Positions 44,080 to 53,227 of a DNA stretch of 64,000 nucleotides are shown piece after piece. This DNA is from Blautia sp. An81 (GTDB lineage: Bacteria > Bacillota > Clostridia > Lachnospirales > Lachnospiraceae). Position numbers and translations under genes: made by a program. A model generated the notes under the pieces. The model did not search any database and had not been told where the DNA came from. It worked only from the letters and a program-made list of their open reading frames with translations. The DNA lies in assembly GCF_002161285.1 (NCBI RefSeq), contig NZ_NFHH01000001.1, positions 1 through 64,000 on the forward strand. Direction: 5' to 3'. How positions within the stretch are numbered: the stretch's first letter is position 1; every line of letters begins with the position of its first letter.

Positions 44080-45720
44080 CTATCTATTCAGTATATGAAG
44101 CTTTTCCCCGATTTCTGCCAGCTTTCTTCCTCCAGGAAGTCCTGCCAGGTCTTCCTCCTTTGGATTAGAGATAAGCAGATAAATCAGGAAATAAATACAT
44201 GCAGCAATTCCTATGGCAGGTATAAGAGCGATCAGATTTCCTCCTGGAAGATTTCTTGTAAGGAAATACACGCCTCTGTACACCAGAAATGCTGCCGCTC
44301 CCATAGGCAAAGATGCCAGGAAAGGCATCAGATAAGCTTCTTTCCATGGGTTCCTGTAGTCCAATTCCTTCCGCATAGACATATGGTTCAGAATGCACAT
44401 CACCAAAGCATAAGCGATCATTGCGATAGGGATACTGTAAATTCCAAGATTTGTAGCAAACATCAGCACTACCATGACCACAATGTCCACCACCAGAGCT
44501 GCTGCCGCATGAATCATAGGCAGATGGGCCTTCCCGATACCCTGAAGGACGCCATTGGAAATATTGGACATTCCGTTCATGATCACTGTAACAACGCCGA
44601 TCATCATCAGATATCCTGCCACTCCGTCTGTTGCAGGAAACAGCAGTCTGGTAATGGGGCCTGCCAGAACAAACAAACCTACCGAACAAGGTATCGAAAT
44701 AAACATGCTCAGCCAGGTTGCCTTGTTAATCTTTTCCTTGGCCTCTTTGATATTTCCTGTGGCGTATGCACCAGAAACTTCAGGCAGCATAGAAGTAGGC
44801 GCCGTACTGGCCAGCGTCAGAGGGATATTGATCAATGTCATAAAATATCCGCATTCTGCATATAAGCTTTCGATAAGACTGCTGTCCAATCCCTGCATAC
44901 CTGAAATCTGGGAATAAATCCGGCTGTTCAAATAAGTATTTACATTATATAAAAAAGAGCTGAGGATAATAGGGGACACTATCAAGATGATATTCTTCAT
45001 TACAGAAGAATAACTCTCATTTACAGATACTGTATCCTTCTCTATTTTCTTCCCAATAATCTTTCTGTTGACCCAGTAAACCAGAAGCATAAAGATCAGG
45101 GCCGTAGCCACTCCTGCTCCGGTTCCCATGGTAGCCCCCGCCGCACTCCAGCTTCTCAGCACGTCTGTTTCCGCATCGGCGAAGTAATTCACCATAAAGT
45201 TTGCCATGACCAGGGCCACTACTGCCACTGCGATCTGCTCAAAAATCTGTGACAGAGAAGTTGGCAGCATATTCCTGTATGCCTGGAAATATCCACGGAA
45301 AACTCCCAGAATACCAGACAGGAAAATAGTCGGTGAAAGGAACTGAAGGGCCAGTCTTGCATTGGCCATACTATCCGGTATAAGGATAGGCGCTCCTACC
45401 ACACAAAAAATCGCAACTACACCGCCTACGATCACAGCGTAAAGAAGGGCTCCTTTAAAAATCCTCTGAGCGTCTCTGTATCGTTTAAAAGCAATCCTCT
45501 CTGCCATAATCTTTGACACTGCCTGAGGGATGCTGTAAGAAGCGATCATCAGAAGGATCAGGTACACATTCTGGGCAAAACTGAAGCACCCGAAGCTCTC
45601 ATTCCCAAGTGTGGCTGAAAGAGGACTTTTATAGATCAATCCGATAATCTTAGATACCAAAGCCGCCACCATAAGGAAAGAAGCATTTTTTAATAAAGTA
45701 TTGTCATTTTTCTTTTCCAT
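44080..45720 (-). CDS. SpoVB/MurJ-like lipid flippase (polysaccharide biosynthesis family)
   Basis: A 546-residue integral membrane protein with about 14 helices of the MVF/MATE superfamily. The N-terminus KNASFLMVAALVSKIIGLIYK and the block SYSIPQAVSKIMAERIA are typical of the SpoVB/YtgP group. Members move lipid-linked cell wall or capsule precursors, or act in spore cortex formation; exact cargo is not given by sequence. It follows ung by five bases. A paralog of housekeeping MurJ is likely elsewhere. Confidence 0.85.
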   Translation of the reverse strand: MEKKNDNTLLKNASFLMVAALVSKIIGLIYKSPLSATLGNESFGCFSFAQNVYLILLMIASYSIPQAVSKIMAERIAFKRYRDAQRIFKGALLYAVIVGGVVAIFCVVGAPILIPDSMANARLALQFLSPTIFLSGILGVFRGYFQAYRNMLPTSLSQIFEQIAVAVVALVMANFMVNYFADAETDVLRSWSAAGATMGTGAGVATALIFMLLVYWVNRKIIGKKIEKDTVSVNESYSSVMKNIILIVSPIILSSFLYNVNTYLNSRIYSQISGMQGLDSSLIESLYAECGYFMTLINIPLTLASTAPTSMLPEVSGAYATGNIKEAKEKINKATWLSMFISIPCSVGLFVLAGPITRLLFPATDGVAGYLMMIGVVTVIMNGMSNISNGVLQGIGKAHLPMIHAAAALVVDIVVMVVLMFATNLGIYSIPIAMIAYALVMCILNHMSMRKELDYRNPWKEAYLMPFLASLPMGAAAFLVYRGVYFLTRNLPGGNLIALIPAIGIAACIYFLIYLLISNPKEEDLAGLPGGRKLAEIGEKLHILNR

Positions 45721-45725
45721 GTATC

Positions 45726-46409
45726 TTAGTTCCCCTGTCTGTTTTCTATCTGCCAGTCAATAGGCTCCAATCCGTGCTCTTTCAGGAAAGCATTGGCCTT
45801 GCTGAAATGCCGGCAGCCAAAGAATCCCCGAAAAGCAGAAAGGGGACTGGGATGAGGGGCCTCAAGGATAAGATGTCTGGGATTATTCAGCATGCTTTTT
45901 TTCATCTGAGCAGGCCTGCCCCAGAGCATAAAGACTATAGGCCTGTCCTGCTCATTCAGCACCCGGATAGCCGCGTCTGTAAAGTCTTCCCAGCCAATTC
46001 CTCTGTGAGAATTGGCCTGATGAGCCCGGACAGTCAGGACTGTGTTTAACAGAAGCACTCCCTGCTGGGCCCACTTTATCAGATAACCATTATCCGGGAT
46101 ATAACATCCGCAATCGTTATGAAGTTCCTGATAAATATTTACCAGAGAAGGAGGAATTTCCACCTCCGGTTTCACAGAAAAGCAAAGCCCGTGGGCCTGT
46201 CCCTCATTATGATAAGGGTCCTGCCCTAAAATTACTACTTTCACCTGATCCAAAGGAGTCAGATGAAAGGCGTTAAAAATATCATCAGGGGCGGGAAAGA
46301 TCCTTCTTTGCCGATATTCCTGCCCCACTTTTGTAAATAATTCTTTATAATAGGGTTTCTTAAACTCTGGCTTTAACGCCTCAAGCCATTGTCCCTGTAA
46401 AGGCGGCAT
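45726..46409 (-). CDS. ung: uracil-DNA glycosylase
   Basis: A 227-residue family 1 glycosylase. The water-activating motif GQDPYH is at 62-67 with D64, LLLNTVLTVR follows near 118, and the DNA-intercalating loop HPSPLSA is near 189. It removes uracil from DNA in base excision repair. The length matches the family. GGAGGAAT precedes the ATG. It forms an unlikely-looking but tight pair with the flippase gene. Confidence 0.96.
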   Translation of the reverse strand: MPPLQGQWLEALKPEFKKPYYKELFTKVGQEYRQRRIFPAPDDIFNAFHLTPLDQVKVVILGQDPYHNEGQAHGLCFSVKPEVEIPPSLVNIYQELHNDCGCYIPDNGYLIKWAQQGVLLLNTVLTVRAHQANSHRGIGWEDFTDAAIRVLNEQDRPIVFMLWGRPAQMKKSMLNNPRHLILEAPHPSPLSAFRGFFGCRHFSKANAFLKEHGLEPIDWQIENRQGN

Positions 46410-46505
46410 ATTCCATTCCTCCTAAAAAGATATCTGCTTATTTTCATCCTTTTAGTTTAACAGAATACTACCAAAAATGCAAATTTCTCCTACAGATTTT
46501 TACAA

Positions 46506-48014
46506 TCACTCAGGGAAAATAGAGATTTCTGCCGGCCCGGCGCTTTGGAGTTCAAACCAGAATTCCACCCCATTATCATAATTCACCACACCGCACTTCT
46601 GATTCATGCTGTCCATAATGGCCTTTACAATAGACAGGCCAATCCCGCTGCCTCCATAGGCTCTGGTCCTTGCCTTGTCCACCTTATAAAACTTAATCCA
46701 GATTTTATCCAGGTCCTCCTGGGGAATAGGATCTCCTGTATTAAAAACAGATACCCTTACCAGGTTTCTCTTCTGAATAATCTTTACTTCAATCTTTTTA
46801 TCATAATCCACATGATTCAGAGCATTGGATACATAGTTTGTAACAACCTCTTCAATCTTAAACTCATCTCCCCAGACATAAACCGGATCTTTCTGGACAA
46901 AACGCAGCTCTGCTTCTTTCTGGGAAGCCAACAGCTGTGCAGAGTGGATAACGCCCTGAATCAAATCGGTAATATTAAACCTCTCCATAGTCACCTGGTC
47001 ATTTCCGAATTCCAGCTGATTTAAAGTAAGAAGCTTCTTCACCATATTATTCATTTTTCCAGCCTCATCAATGATTACATCACAGTAAAATTCTCTGCTC
47101 TCAGGGTCGTCATTGATGCACTCCTGAAGTCCCTCTGCGTAACCCTGGATCAAAGCGATAGGGGTTTTCAGCTCGTGGGACACATTGGATAGGAATTCTT
47201 TCCGCATTTCGTCAATCTGGGTCTTTCTTTCAATATCTTTCTGCAGCTCATTATTGGCTGTCTTTAGTTCCGAAATAGTCCGCTCCAGTTCCTCTGACAT
47301 TTTATTCAGGTTATTCCCCAGAACTCCTACTTCATCCTGACTGGGACTGTCATATTTTACGTTGAAGTTCAGATTTGCCATCTCCTGAGAAAGCTCAGAC
47401 AGCTTATGAAGAGGACTTGTAATTCTTCCCGAAAGGAGCAACACTACTACGGAGCTCAGGACAATCATCACACCTCCAATAGCCACATAGAACAAATTAG
47501 AAATCCTAGCACTTTCCTTCAGACTTTCTATAGGGGTAGTAATCAGAAATTCATCTCCGTTGTCCAGATTTCCATACATATTGATAGAATCTGTAATACT
47601 GGGAGTATTTACTCTTCTCTCCAAAATATAATTCTGGGAAGACCGGAGAATCTGCTGCTCTCCTTCAAGATTGAGCCGCAGACCAAAAATCAGCCGGTCT
47701 CTCATATCTTCCGCATCCTTAGCAAAAGATACGATCAAGGAAGCGTCTTCATCCAAAATGATCAGGGAAAGATTGTTTTCCAGAAGATAGTCTATAAAAT
47801 CCCGGTTAGATGCCAGGCTGCTGTAGTTTTTCACATCATTGATCATATCATAAGTCTCAAAGAAACACTGCTCTCTGCTGATCGTATAAACTCTTTCCAA
47901 GAAAAAGGTATTGATCAGGATTATAACCACCAGAAACAGCGCCATCATTCCAATAAAGGTCACTGCCAGCCGGTTCCTGATGGATTTTCCCATAAAGTTC
48001 TTGATAAATTTCAT
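46506..48014 (-). CDS. membrane sensor histidine kinase with HAMP domain
   Basis: A 502-residue kinase. Two membrane helices (about 17-37 and 172-194) flank an extracellular sensing part. A HAMP domain (about 195-245), a coiled coil, the phospho-acceptor block FLSNVSHELKTPIALIQGYA (about H285) and the ATP-binding domain (YVSNALNHVD, GSGIGLSIVKAIMD) follow. It starts three bases after the response regulator gene. The stimulus is not known; OmpR-type pairs like this often watch the cell envelope. Confidence 0.93.
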   Translation of the reverse strand: MKFIKNFMGKSIRNRLAVTFIGMMALFLVVIILINTFFLERVYTISREQCFFETYDMINDVKNYSSLASNRDFIDYLLENNLSLIILDEDASLIVSFAKDAEDMRDRLIFGLRLNLEGEQQILRSSQNYILERRVNTPSITDSINMYGNLDNGDEFLITTPIESLKESARISNLFYVAIGGVMIVLSSVVVLLLSGRITSPLHKLSELSQEMANLNFNVKYDSPSQDEVGVLGNNLNKMSEELERTISELKTANNELQKDIERKTQIDEMRKEFLSNVSHELKTPIALIQGYAEGLQECINDDPESREFYCDVIIDEAGKMNNMVKKLLTLNQLEFGNDQVTMERFNITDLIQGVIHSAQLLASQKEAELRFVQKDPVYVWGDEFKIEEVVTNYVSNALNHVDYDKKIEVKIIQKRNLVRVSVFNTGDPIPQEDLDKIWIKFYKVDKARTRAYGGSGIGLSIVKAIMDSMNQKCGVVNYDNGVEFWFELQSAGPAEISIFPE

Positions 48015-48017
48015 GGC

Positions 48018-48692
48018 TTACACCTCGAATTTGTAGCCCATGCCCCAGATTGTCTTGATATACTCTCCTTTTTTCCCCATTTTGCTCCGCAATTTCTTTA
48101 CGTGAGTATCGATAGTCCGGGCATCGCCGAAATAATCATAATTCCACACTGAATTGAGGATTTTTTCCCTGGACAGGGCAATGCCCTGATTTTCCATAAA
48201 GTAGGTGAGAAGTTCAAATTCTTTGTAGCTCAGCTCCATAGGCTCGCCGTCAATAGTGGCAATATGAGCGGATTTGTTGATTTCAATCCCCCCTGCCTGC
48301 AAAATATCCTCTGTACCTCTGGCGTTAGTCCTTCTCAGGATAGCTTCCACTCTGGCCACTAAAATCTTGGGGCTAAAAGGTTTTGAAATATATTCATCAA
48401 CTCCCAGTTCAAAGCCTAAAAGCTCATCCCGCTCATCTCCTCTGGCAGTAAGCATGATAATCGGTACTTTAGAATTCTTTCTTATCTCTCTGCATACTTC
48501 CCAGCCATCCATTTTCGGCATCATTACATCCAGAATAACCAGAGAAATATCCTTCTCTTCATAAAAAACATCCAGAGCTTCCTCTCCGTCACCGGCCTCC
48601 AGGACGTCAAAATCCTGCTTCACCAGGAAGTCACGGACCAGTTTTCTCATTCTGCTTTCATCATCTACTACTAAAATCTTACACTTATCCAT
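48018..48692 (-). CDS. OmpR/PhoB family response regulator
   Basis: A 224-residue regulator. D10-D11 and the phospho-acceptor D55 (LVILDVMMPKMDG), then IIMLTARGD and YISKPFSPK, complete the receiver domain. The winged helix spans about 130-224 (LSYKEFELLTYFMENQG, ARTIDTHVKKLRSKMG). It partners the kinase directly downstream. A foldable element at 48780-48846 lies about 90-150 bases upstream of the start. Confidence 0.94.
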   Translation of the reverse strand: MDKCKILVVDDESRMRKLVRDFLVKQDFDVLEAGDGEEALDVFYEEKDISLVILDVMMPKMDGWEVCREIRKNSKVPIIMLTARGDERDELLGFELGVDEYISKPFSPKILVARVEAILRRTNARGTEDILQAGGIEINKSAHIATIDGEPMELSYKEFELLTYFMENQGIALSREKILNSVWNYDYFGDARTIDTHVKKLRSKMGKKGEYIKTIWGMGYKFEV

Positions 48693-48779
48693 AATAAACT
48701 CCGCTCCTTTATTTAGCTATACCATAAAGCAAGGAGCCAAGCGAGCATTGAATCTCAATTTGGCGACTGCTGATGATAT

Positions 48780-48846
48780 TAGTGTACTGGCAGTACCATA
48801 ATTCATTCAATGTCATTAGTTGAATTATAGTCGCAGCAGTACACTA
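48780..48846. repeat. long two-stage hairpin upstream of the two-component operon
   Basis: The outer arms TAGTGTACTG and CAGTACACTA pair perfectly over ten bases, and the inner arms ATAATTCA (48798-48805) and TGAATTAT (48821-48828) over eight. Part of the outer arm can instead pair with ACTGCTG at 48766-48772, so two folds are mutually exclusive. It may be a regulatory leader or a small repeat element. Confidence 0.7.
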
Positions 48847-48912
48847 GCTACTATGTAGTTAGTATACCAGAGAATTTTGTCTGAAGTGTGAACTTTTTAT
48901 ACAACGCAATAG

Positions 48913-48938
48913 AAAAAAAGCCCAGCAAACACTGAGCT
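48913..48938 (-). terminator. tmRNA terminator
   Basis: AGCCCAG and CTGAGCT form a short stem (one wobble on the minus strand, read as AGCTCAG/CTGGGCT) followed by a run of seven Ts, starting nine bases after the tmRNA 3' end. Confidence 0.75.
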
Positions 48939-48946
48939 CTTTCCTA

Positions 48947-49296
48947 TGGACCTGAGGGGAATCGAACCCCTGTCCGAAAGTCTATCCCTTGAAGCATCTC
49001 CCATCACAGTTATTCTTTTAATTTTCCCTTACCCCAACGCCGAATAACAGGCTTTCGGGCTCGGTAGCTTCATAAAATCTTCCCCAATCTCAAAGCTTTG
49101 AAAGTGAAGTTCCCCGCAAGGTCGATGCCAGATTCCCGGACAGCGGGTGATCCAGGGCTGACAAGCTGCAATTAGGCAGCTAACGCTACTCTATTATTGT
49201 TTGCGTTTATATTTAAGTTCCAGGTTGATACGCAGTCCCGGAGTCTGCGGATGGCTTCCTCAACTTCAAAACCCCCGTCGAAACCAGTACAAGCCC
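48947..49296 (-). ncRNA. ssrA: transfer-messenger RNA (tmRNA)
   Basis: A 350-base RNA on the minus strand. The 5' end GGGCTTG pairs with CAGGTCC at the 3' end (two wobbles), TTTCGACGGGGG marks the 5' tRNA-like domain, and the T-arm is AGGGG-TTCGATT-CCCCT. The tag frame GCA...TAA (49204-49172) encodes ANNNRVALAA, giving an AANNNRVALAA tag with the tRNA-borne alanine. CCA is not encoded. It rescues stalled ribosomes with SmpB, whose gene is also in the window. Confidence 0.96.
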
Positions 49297-49347
49297 TCAT
49301 ATAAAAAGCTTTTCCTGTAACGCAAACCGGCAGTTTCAAGCATCCTT

Positions 49348-49376
49348 ATCTTATAATTTTTTTTCTCCTTTGTCAA
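49348..49376 (-). promoter_or_regulatory. putative ssrA promoter
   Basis: TTGACA, 17 bases, TAAGAT on the minus strand, giving a precursor with about 45 extra 5' bases for processing. Confidence 0.65.
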
Positions 49377-49491
49377 GGCGTAGCCGGTATTTTTCACGGA
49401 AGCATGAAATCAAAAAAGCATGAAATCCATGACCTTCGGACCCTGGTATCATATGATAAAGAGAGGGGATTTTTTGAAGGGAGGATTTTTT

Positions 49492-50580
49492 ATGGCTTTA
49501 AATGGAATTGATGTTTCTCAGTATCAGGGGAATGTGGACTGGAATCAGGTGAAGGGGGCCGGTATTGCTTTTGCTATGCTCCGAGGCGGGTACGGAAAGA
49601 ATAATGTGGATCCCTATTTTCATCAGAATGCCTCTGCCTGCCAGAAGCTGGGAATCCCCTTTGGCATTTACTGGTTTTCTTATGCATATAATGCCCAGAT
49701 GGCAGCACAGGAAGCAGAATATTGTGCAGCTCTGGCAAAGCAATATAAAGTTACATGGCCCCTGGCCTATGACTTGGAGTATGACACTGTCCGCTATGCT
49801 GCACAGCAGGGTATAACTATCGGAAAAGCTCTCGCCACTACCATGACCGCAGCTTTCTGCGACAAGGTGAAGGCTTCCGGTTATATTCCTATGTATTATT
49901 CAAATCTGGATTATTACCGTACAATGTTTGATACAGAGCGTCTGCCCTATGACTTATGGTTCGCCCAGTACGCATCTGCCGCTTCTGTATCGGATATGGC
50001 AATGTGGCAGTATACTTCCACAGGAAGCGTTCCTGGCATTTCAGGAAACTGCGACAGGAATTATAGTTACAAAGACTACGGAAAGGGCACCGTATCACCT
50101 GAACCTGCCCCCTCTGTTCCCGATATATATACCGTTCAGTCCGGGGATACTCTCTCAGGTATTGCCCTTCGTTTTGGCACTACAGTCAGCAGTCTTGCAA
50201 AAATAAACGGAATCTCAGATCCTGACGTGATTTATCCAGGACAGGTGCTCCGTCTCAGCGGCAGCCCCGTCTCCGGCCAGACTATCTACACTGTAAAAGC
50301 AGGAGACACACTCTCAAAGATTGCCGCAGATTTTGGCACCTCTTATCAGACTCTTGCACAACTAAACGGCATCTTGAATCCTGACCTCATTTATCCCGGT
50401 CAGAAGCTTAGTATCCCATCAGGCTCCTCGACCAGTATTTCCTACTATACCATACGTCCGGGAGACACACTCTCAGGAATCGCCCTCCGTTTTGGCACCA
50501 CAGTCAGCCGCCTCCAGAGTCTGAACAATATTTCCGATCCGGATAAAATCTATGCAGGAACTAAAATCCGTATAAACTGA
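49492..50580 (+). CDS. GH25 lysozyme with three C-terminal LysM domains
   Basis: A 362-residue muramidase. The GH25 domain (about 1-195) has [13 protein letters not shown] with D7, LRGGYG, and the catalytic D94-x-E96 in YDLEYD. Three LysM modules follow, each with a GDTLSxIA core, starting near residues 215, 263 and 319. The ATG at 49492 follows GGGAGG; an upstream in-frame ATG at 49420 has no good ribosome site. No signal peptide is visible, so release would need lysis, a holin or a non-classical route, as for phage endolysins, or it works during spore mother-cell lysis. No other phage gene is near. Confidence 0.9.
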   Translation: MALNGIDVSQYQGNVDWNQVKGAGIAFAMLRGGYGKNNVDPYFHQNASACQKLGIPFGIYWFSYAYNAQMAAQEAEYCAALAKQYKVTWPLAYDLEYDTVRYAAQQGITIGKALATTMTAAFCDKVKASGYIPMYYSNLDYYRTMFDTERLPYDLWFAQYASAASVSDMAMWQYTSTGSVPGISGNCDRNYSYKDYGKGTVSPEPAPSVPDIYTVQSGDTLSGIALRFGTTVSSLAKINGISDPDVIYPGQVLRLSGSPVSGQTIYTVKAGDTLSKIAADFGTSYQTLAQLNGILNPDLIYPGQKLSIPSGSSTSISYYTIRPGDTLSGIALRFGTTVSRLQSLNNISDPDKIYAGTKIRIN

Positions 50581-50633
50581 TAAATATTTCAGCAGAGAAC
50601 GAGTAGTTTATTTAATTCCCTAATAGCAAAAAT

Positions 50634-50674
50634 CCCCAGAGACTGGATGGAACCAAATTTTCCAGTCTCTGGGG
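50634..50674 (-). terminator. intrinsic terminator of the lipoprotein gene
   Basis: CCCCAGAGACTGGA and TCCAGTCTCTGGGG are a perfect 14-base inverted repeat, followed by ATTTTTG on the minus strand. Confidence 0.85.
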
Positions 50675-50700
50675 CAAGTTATGTAGCAAGGCTGAAATCC

Positions 50701-51213
50701 TTATGACTGGATTGCCTCTGCAATTTCTGCCATATTACTGATATTCAGATAACTGACCTGTCCTTTCTCGTCGGTCTGGGCGCTTCCCTCAATACCGATA
50801 CTCTCTTCACTTTCCTCCCCACGGAGCTTAAGTTCGCCGCTGATTTCGTAGTCTCCCTGTACCTGCTGGACATCCAGATGCTCTAAAGACATTTCCCAGT
50901 TATTTTCACAGGCTTTCACAGAAATCTCATAAAATGCTGTTCCCGTCAGGTCTTCATATCCTTCTTCTGTCATATATTCCTGAAATCTTTCCTGAACCCA
51001 TTGAGGAAGTTCTGCCGTAACAAGATTTTCTGAAGCAGCTTCTCCACTGTCTGGGCTTATCAGCTCTTCATACTCTGATTCTTCCAGATTTTGAAAAAGA
51101 TTTTCTACTACTGCTTCCACATTTTCTGTTCCGTTGTTCATCTGCCCTTCACTGCATCCTGGAAATGCCAGACACAGGGCCGCTGCCGACAGTATTGCCA
51201 ATATTTTTTTCAT
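50701..51213 (-). CDS. putative lipoprotein of unknown function
   Basis: A 170-residue exported lipoprotein. MKKILAILSAAALCLAFPGC gives a signal peptide with the lipid-modified cysteine at residue 20. The mature part is strongly acidic, begins with a linker rich in N/E/S and ends in a small alternating beta pattern; I recognise no family with confidence. I use the ATG at 51213 because the signal peptide begins there and AGAGGGGCGG lies upstream, not the frame start at 51261. It is a single gene with its own terminator. Confidence 0.7.
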   Translation of the reverse strand: MKKILAILSAAALCLAFPGCSEGQMNNGTENVEAVVENLFQNLEESEYEELISPDSGEAASENLVTAELPQWVQERFQEYMTEEGYEDLTGTAFYEISVKACENNWEMSLEHLDVQQVQGDYEISGELKLRGEESEESIGIEGSAQTDEKGQVSYLNISNMAEIAEAIQS

Positions 51214-51489
51214 ATTCACCGCCCCTCTCTTCTTTTCCTTTTTATATACATAATCTTCCATGAGAGAAAACCTCTCAAGTATTTACACACATTTCATTAG
51301 TTACACTATCTATACAGCCAGTATACCCTATTCCACCCTCTGTTACAATATACATGGGAGTATATTTCTTGCATTATTCCTACAGCTTTTGCTATACTGT
51401 AAATACCGGCTGTTCCTATTATATTTTTTAGAATATCCGGGTTTAGAAATAAAGGAGAAATCCGGATATGCCACCGGAAGAAAAGACAA

Positions 51490-53169
51490 ATGCTGACACG
51501 AAAAGAATTGAAACAACGCGGAAAACACTCTCTGAAAAAACATTACCTGATTTTTACAGCCATATGCCTGATTTCCGCTTTTCTGGCCTCAGAATTCAGA
51601 GGATCCCTAAATTTTTCTACCCTTAGAAATTATGAAGAATTTATAGATAATCCCGTATTTGAGGGAGGGAAAGGCCTCCTTTTAAATATAATCCAGCAGC
51701 TGAACTCCGGGTCAATCCTGGTCACTATGTCTGCCTCTGTCAATTCCCTTGCAGTAACGGAAAAAGGCGGAATTGTTCTGCTGATCCTAACAGGCACTGT
51801 GGCCATGTTTGCATTCTGGGTGTTTATCCAGAATACCTTTGGCGTCATACTGCGGCGTATTTTTCTGGAAAGTCATACTTATGAGTCTGTTCCAATATCC
51901 AGGGTCCTGTTTCTTCTGAAAATAAAAAAATGGATGAAAGCCGCCTGGATCATGCTGGTAAAATCTGTTTTTCAGCTTCTGTGGTCTTTAACTATTATAG
52001 GAGGGATCATCAAACACTATTCCTATTTCCTGGTTCCTTACATTACTGCAGAAAATCCAGATATGACCGCCCGCCAGGCTGTCACCCTGTCCAGAAAAAT
52101 GATGAAAGGCCATAAATGGGAATGTTTTGTATTTGAGCTGTCCTTCCTTGGCTGGGAGATCCTGGGCATTCTGACTCTGGGAGTCTTCAATATCCTATAT
52201 ACGAATCCCTATAAGACTGCTGCTTTTACAGAATATTTTGTGCAGCTGCGTCAGGAATCGAAAAAAGCCAAAATTCCAGGCACAGAGCTTCTCAATGACA
52301 TTTATCTTTATGAAAAAGCTGATGCACTGCTGCTTATGGAAAAGTATGTAGATATCCTGGATATTATGGAAACACCATCTCCTCAGGAACCGGAACTTCC
52401 AGGTATCAGAGGCTTTTTTGCCAGGAATTTCGGTATTCTTTTGTTCTGGGGCAAACAGGAAAAACGCTATGAACAACTCCAGGCCCAGCATGTCCGGAAT
52501 GCTGAATTATATGAGGCATTAAAAGGTACTATGTATCCCACCCGTCTCCATCCGATTCCTGAAGAGAGTAAACGAAATCAGATTGAGTCTCTCAATTATA
52601 TGCGTCAGTACAGCATCTGGTCTCTGATCCTCATTTTTCTTGGGCTTTCCTTTTTCGGCTGGCTCTGGGAGGTAACCTTCCATTTGCTCCTCAGCGGAGA
52701 ATTTGCAAACCAGGGATTTCTGAATGGTCCATGGATTCCTATATATGGCAGCGCCTCTGTTTTAATCCTGACTTTACTGTACAGGCTGAGAAAAAATCCC
52801 GGCATGGAATTCCTTGCCTCCATTATTCTCTGCGGTTTTCTGGAATATATGACATCTCTGGTCCTGGAAACAATATCCGGAGGCATAAAATGGTGGGATT
52901 ACAGTGAATATTTTCTGAATCTCAACGGAAGAGTCTGTGCTGAAGGGCTTCTTGTCTTCGGGGCAGGGGGAATCATCGTTGTATATGTACTGGCCCCTTT
53001 AGCAGACAATCTTCTCCATGCAGCAGACCAAAAGCTTCTGAAACTTTTTACCCTTGTCCTTCTGGTCCTGTTTTGTGTGGATGCAGCATATTCTCCCTTT
53101 CATCCTAATACAGAAACAGGCATCACAGAAACCAGTTTTTCCATTCCTATCAGAAAAGGGCTTTCCTAA
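51490..53169 (+). CDS. DUF975 and CmpB (ABC-type IV) fusion membrane protein
   Basis: A 559-residue protein. The first 260 residues are a DUF975 membrane domain (RKELKQRGKHSLKKHYLIF at the start, four to five helices). After a soluble linker (about 260-370) the C-terminal domain has five or six helices with FFGWLWEVTFHLLL, GFLNGPWIPIYGSA and KWWDYSEYFLNLNGR, the pattern of putative ABC-transporter type IV (CmpB) proteins. The two families usually occur as separate proteins. No ATPase gene is adjacent. The ribosome site before this ATG is weak (GGAAG), while a good AAAGGAG serves an out-of-frame ATG at 51468, which might reduce expression. Function unknown. Confidence 0.78.
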   Translation: MLTRKELKQRGKHSLKKHYLIFTAICLISAFLASEFRGSLNFSTLRNYEEFIDNPVFEGGKGLLLNIIQQLNSGSILVTMSASVNSLAVTEKGGIVLLILTGTVAMFAFWVFIQNTFGVILRRIFLESHTYESVPISRVLFLLKIKKWMKAAWIMLVKSVFQLLWSLTIIGGIIKHYSYFLVPYITAENPDMTARQAVTLSRKMMKGHKWECFVFELSFLGWEILGILTLGVFNILYTNPYKTAAFTEYFVQLRQESKKAKIPGTELLNDIYLYEKADALLLMEKYVDILDIMETPSPQEPELPGIRGFFARNFGILLFWGKQEKRYEQLQAQHVRNAELYEALKGTMYPTRLHPIPEESKRNQIESLNYMRQYSIWSLILIFLGLSFFGWLWEVTFHLLLSGEFANQGFLNGPWIPIYGSASVLILTLLYRLRKNPGMEFLASIILCGFLEYMTSLVLETISGGIKWWDYSEYFLNLNGRVCAEGLLVFGAGGIIVVYVLAPLADNLLHAADQKLLKLFTLVLLVLFCVDAAYSPFHPNTETGITETSFSIPIRKGLS

Positions 53170-53170
53170 T

Positions 53171-53226
53171 AAAAAATCTGCCTTACAGCCGGTGTACTGA
53201 CACCAGAGCTGTAAAGCAGATTTTTT
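53171..53226. terminator. bidirectional terminator between the DUF975 and opp genes
   Basis: AAAAAATCTGC and GCAGATTTTTT form the base of a stem that continues with TTACAGC/GCTGTAA. It has T-runs on both strands and serves two convergent units. Confidence 0.88.
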
Positions 53227-53227
53227 A

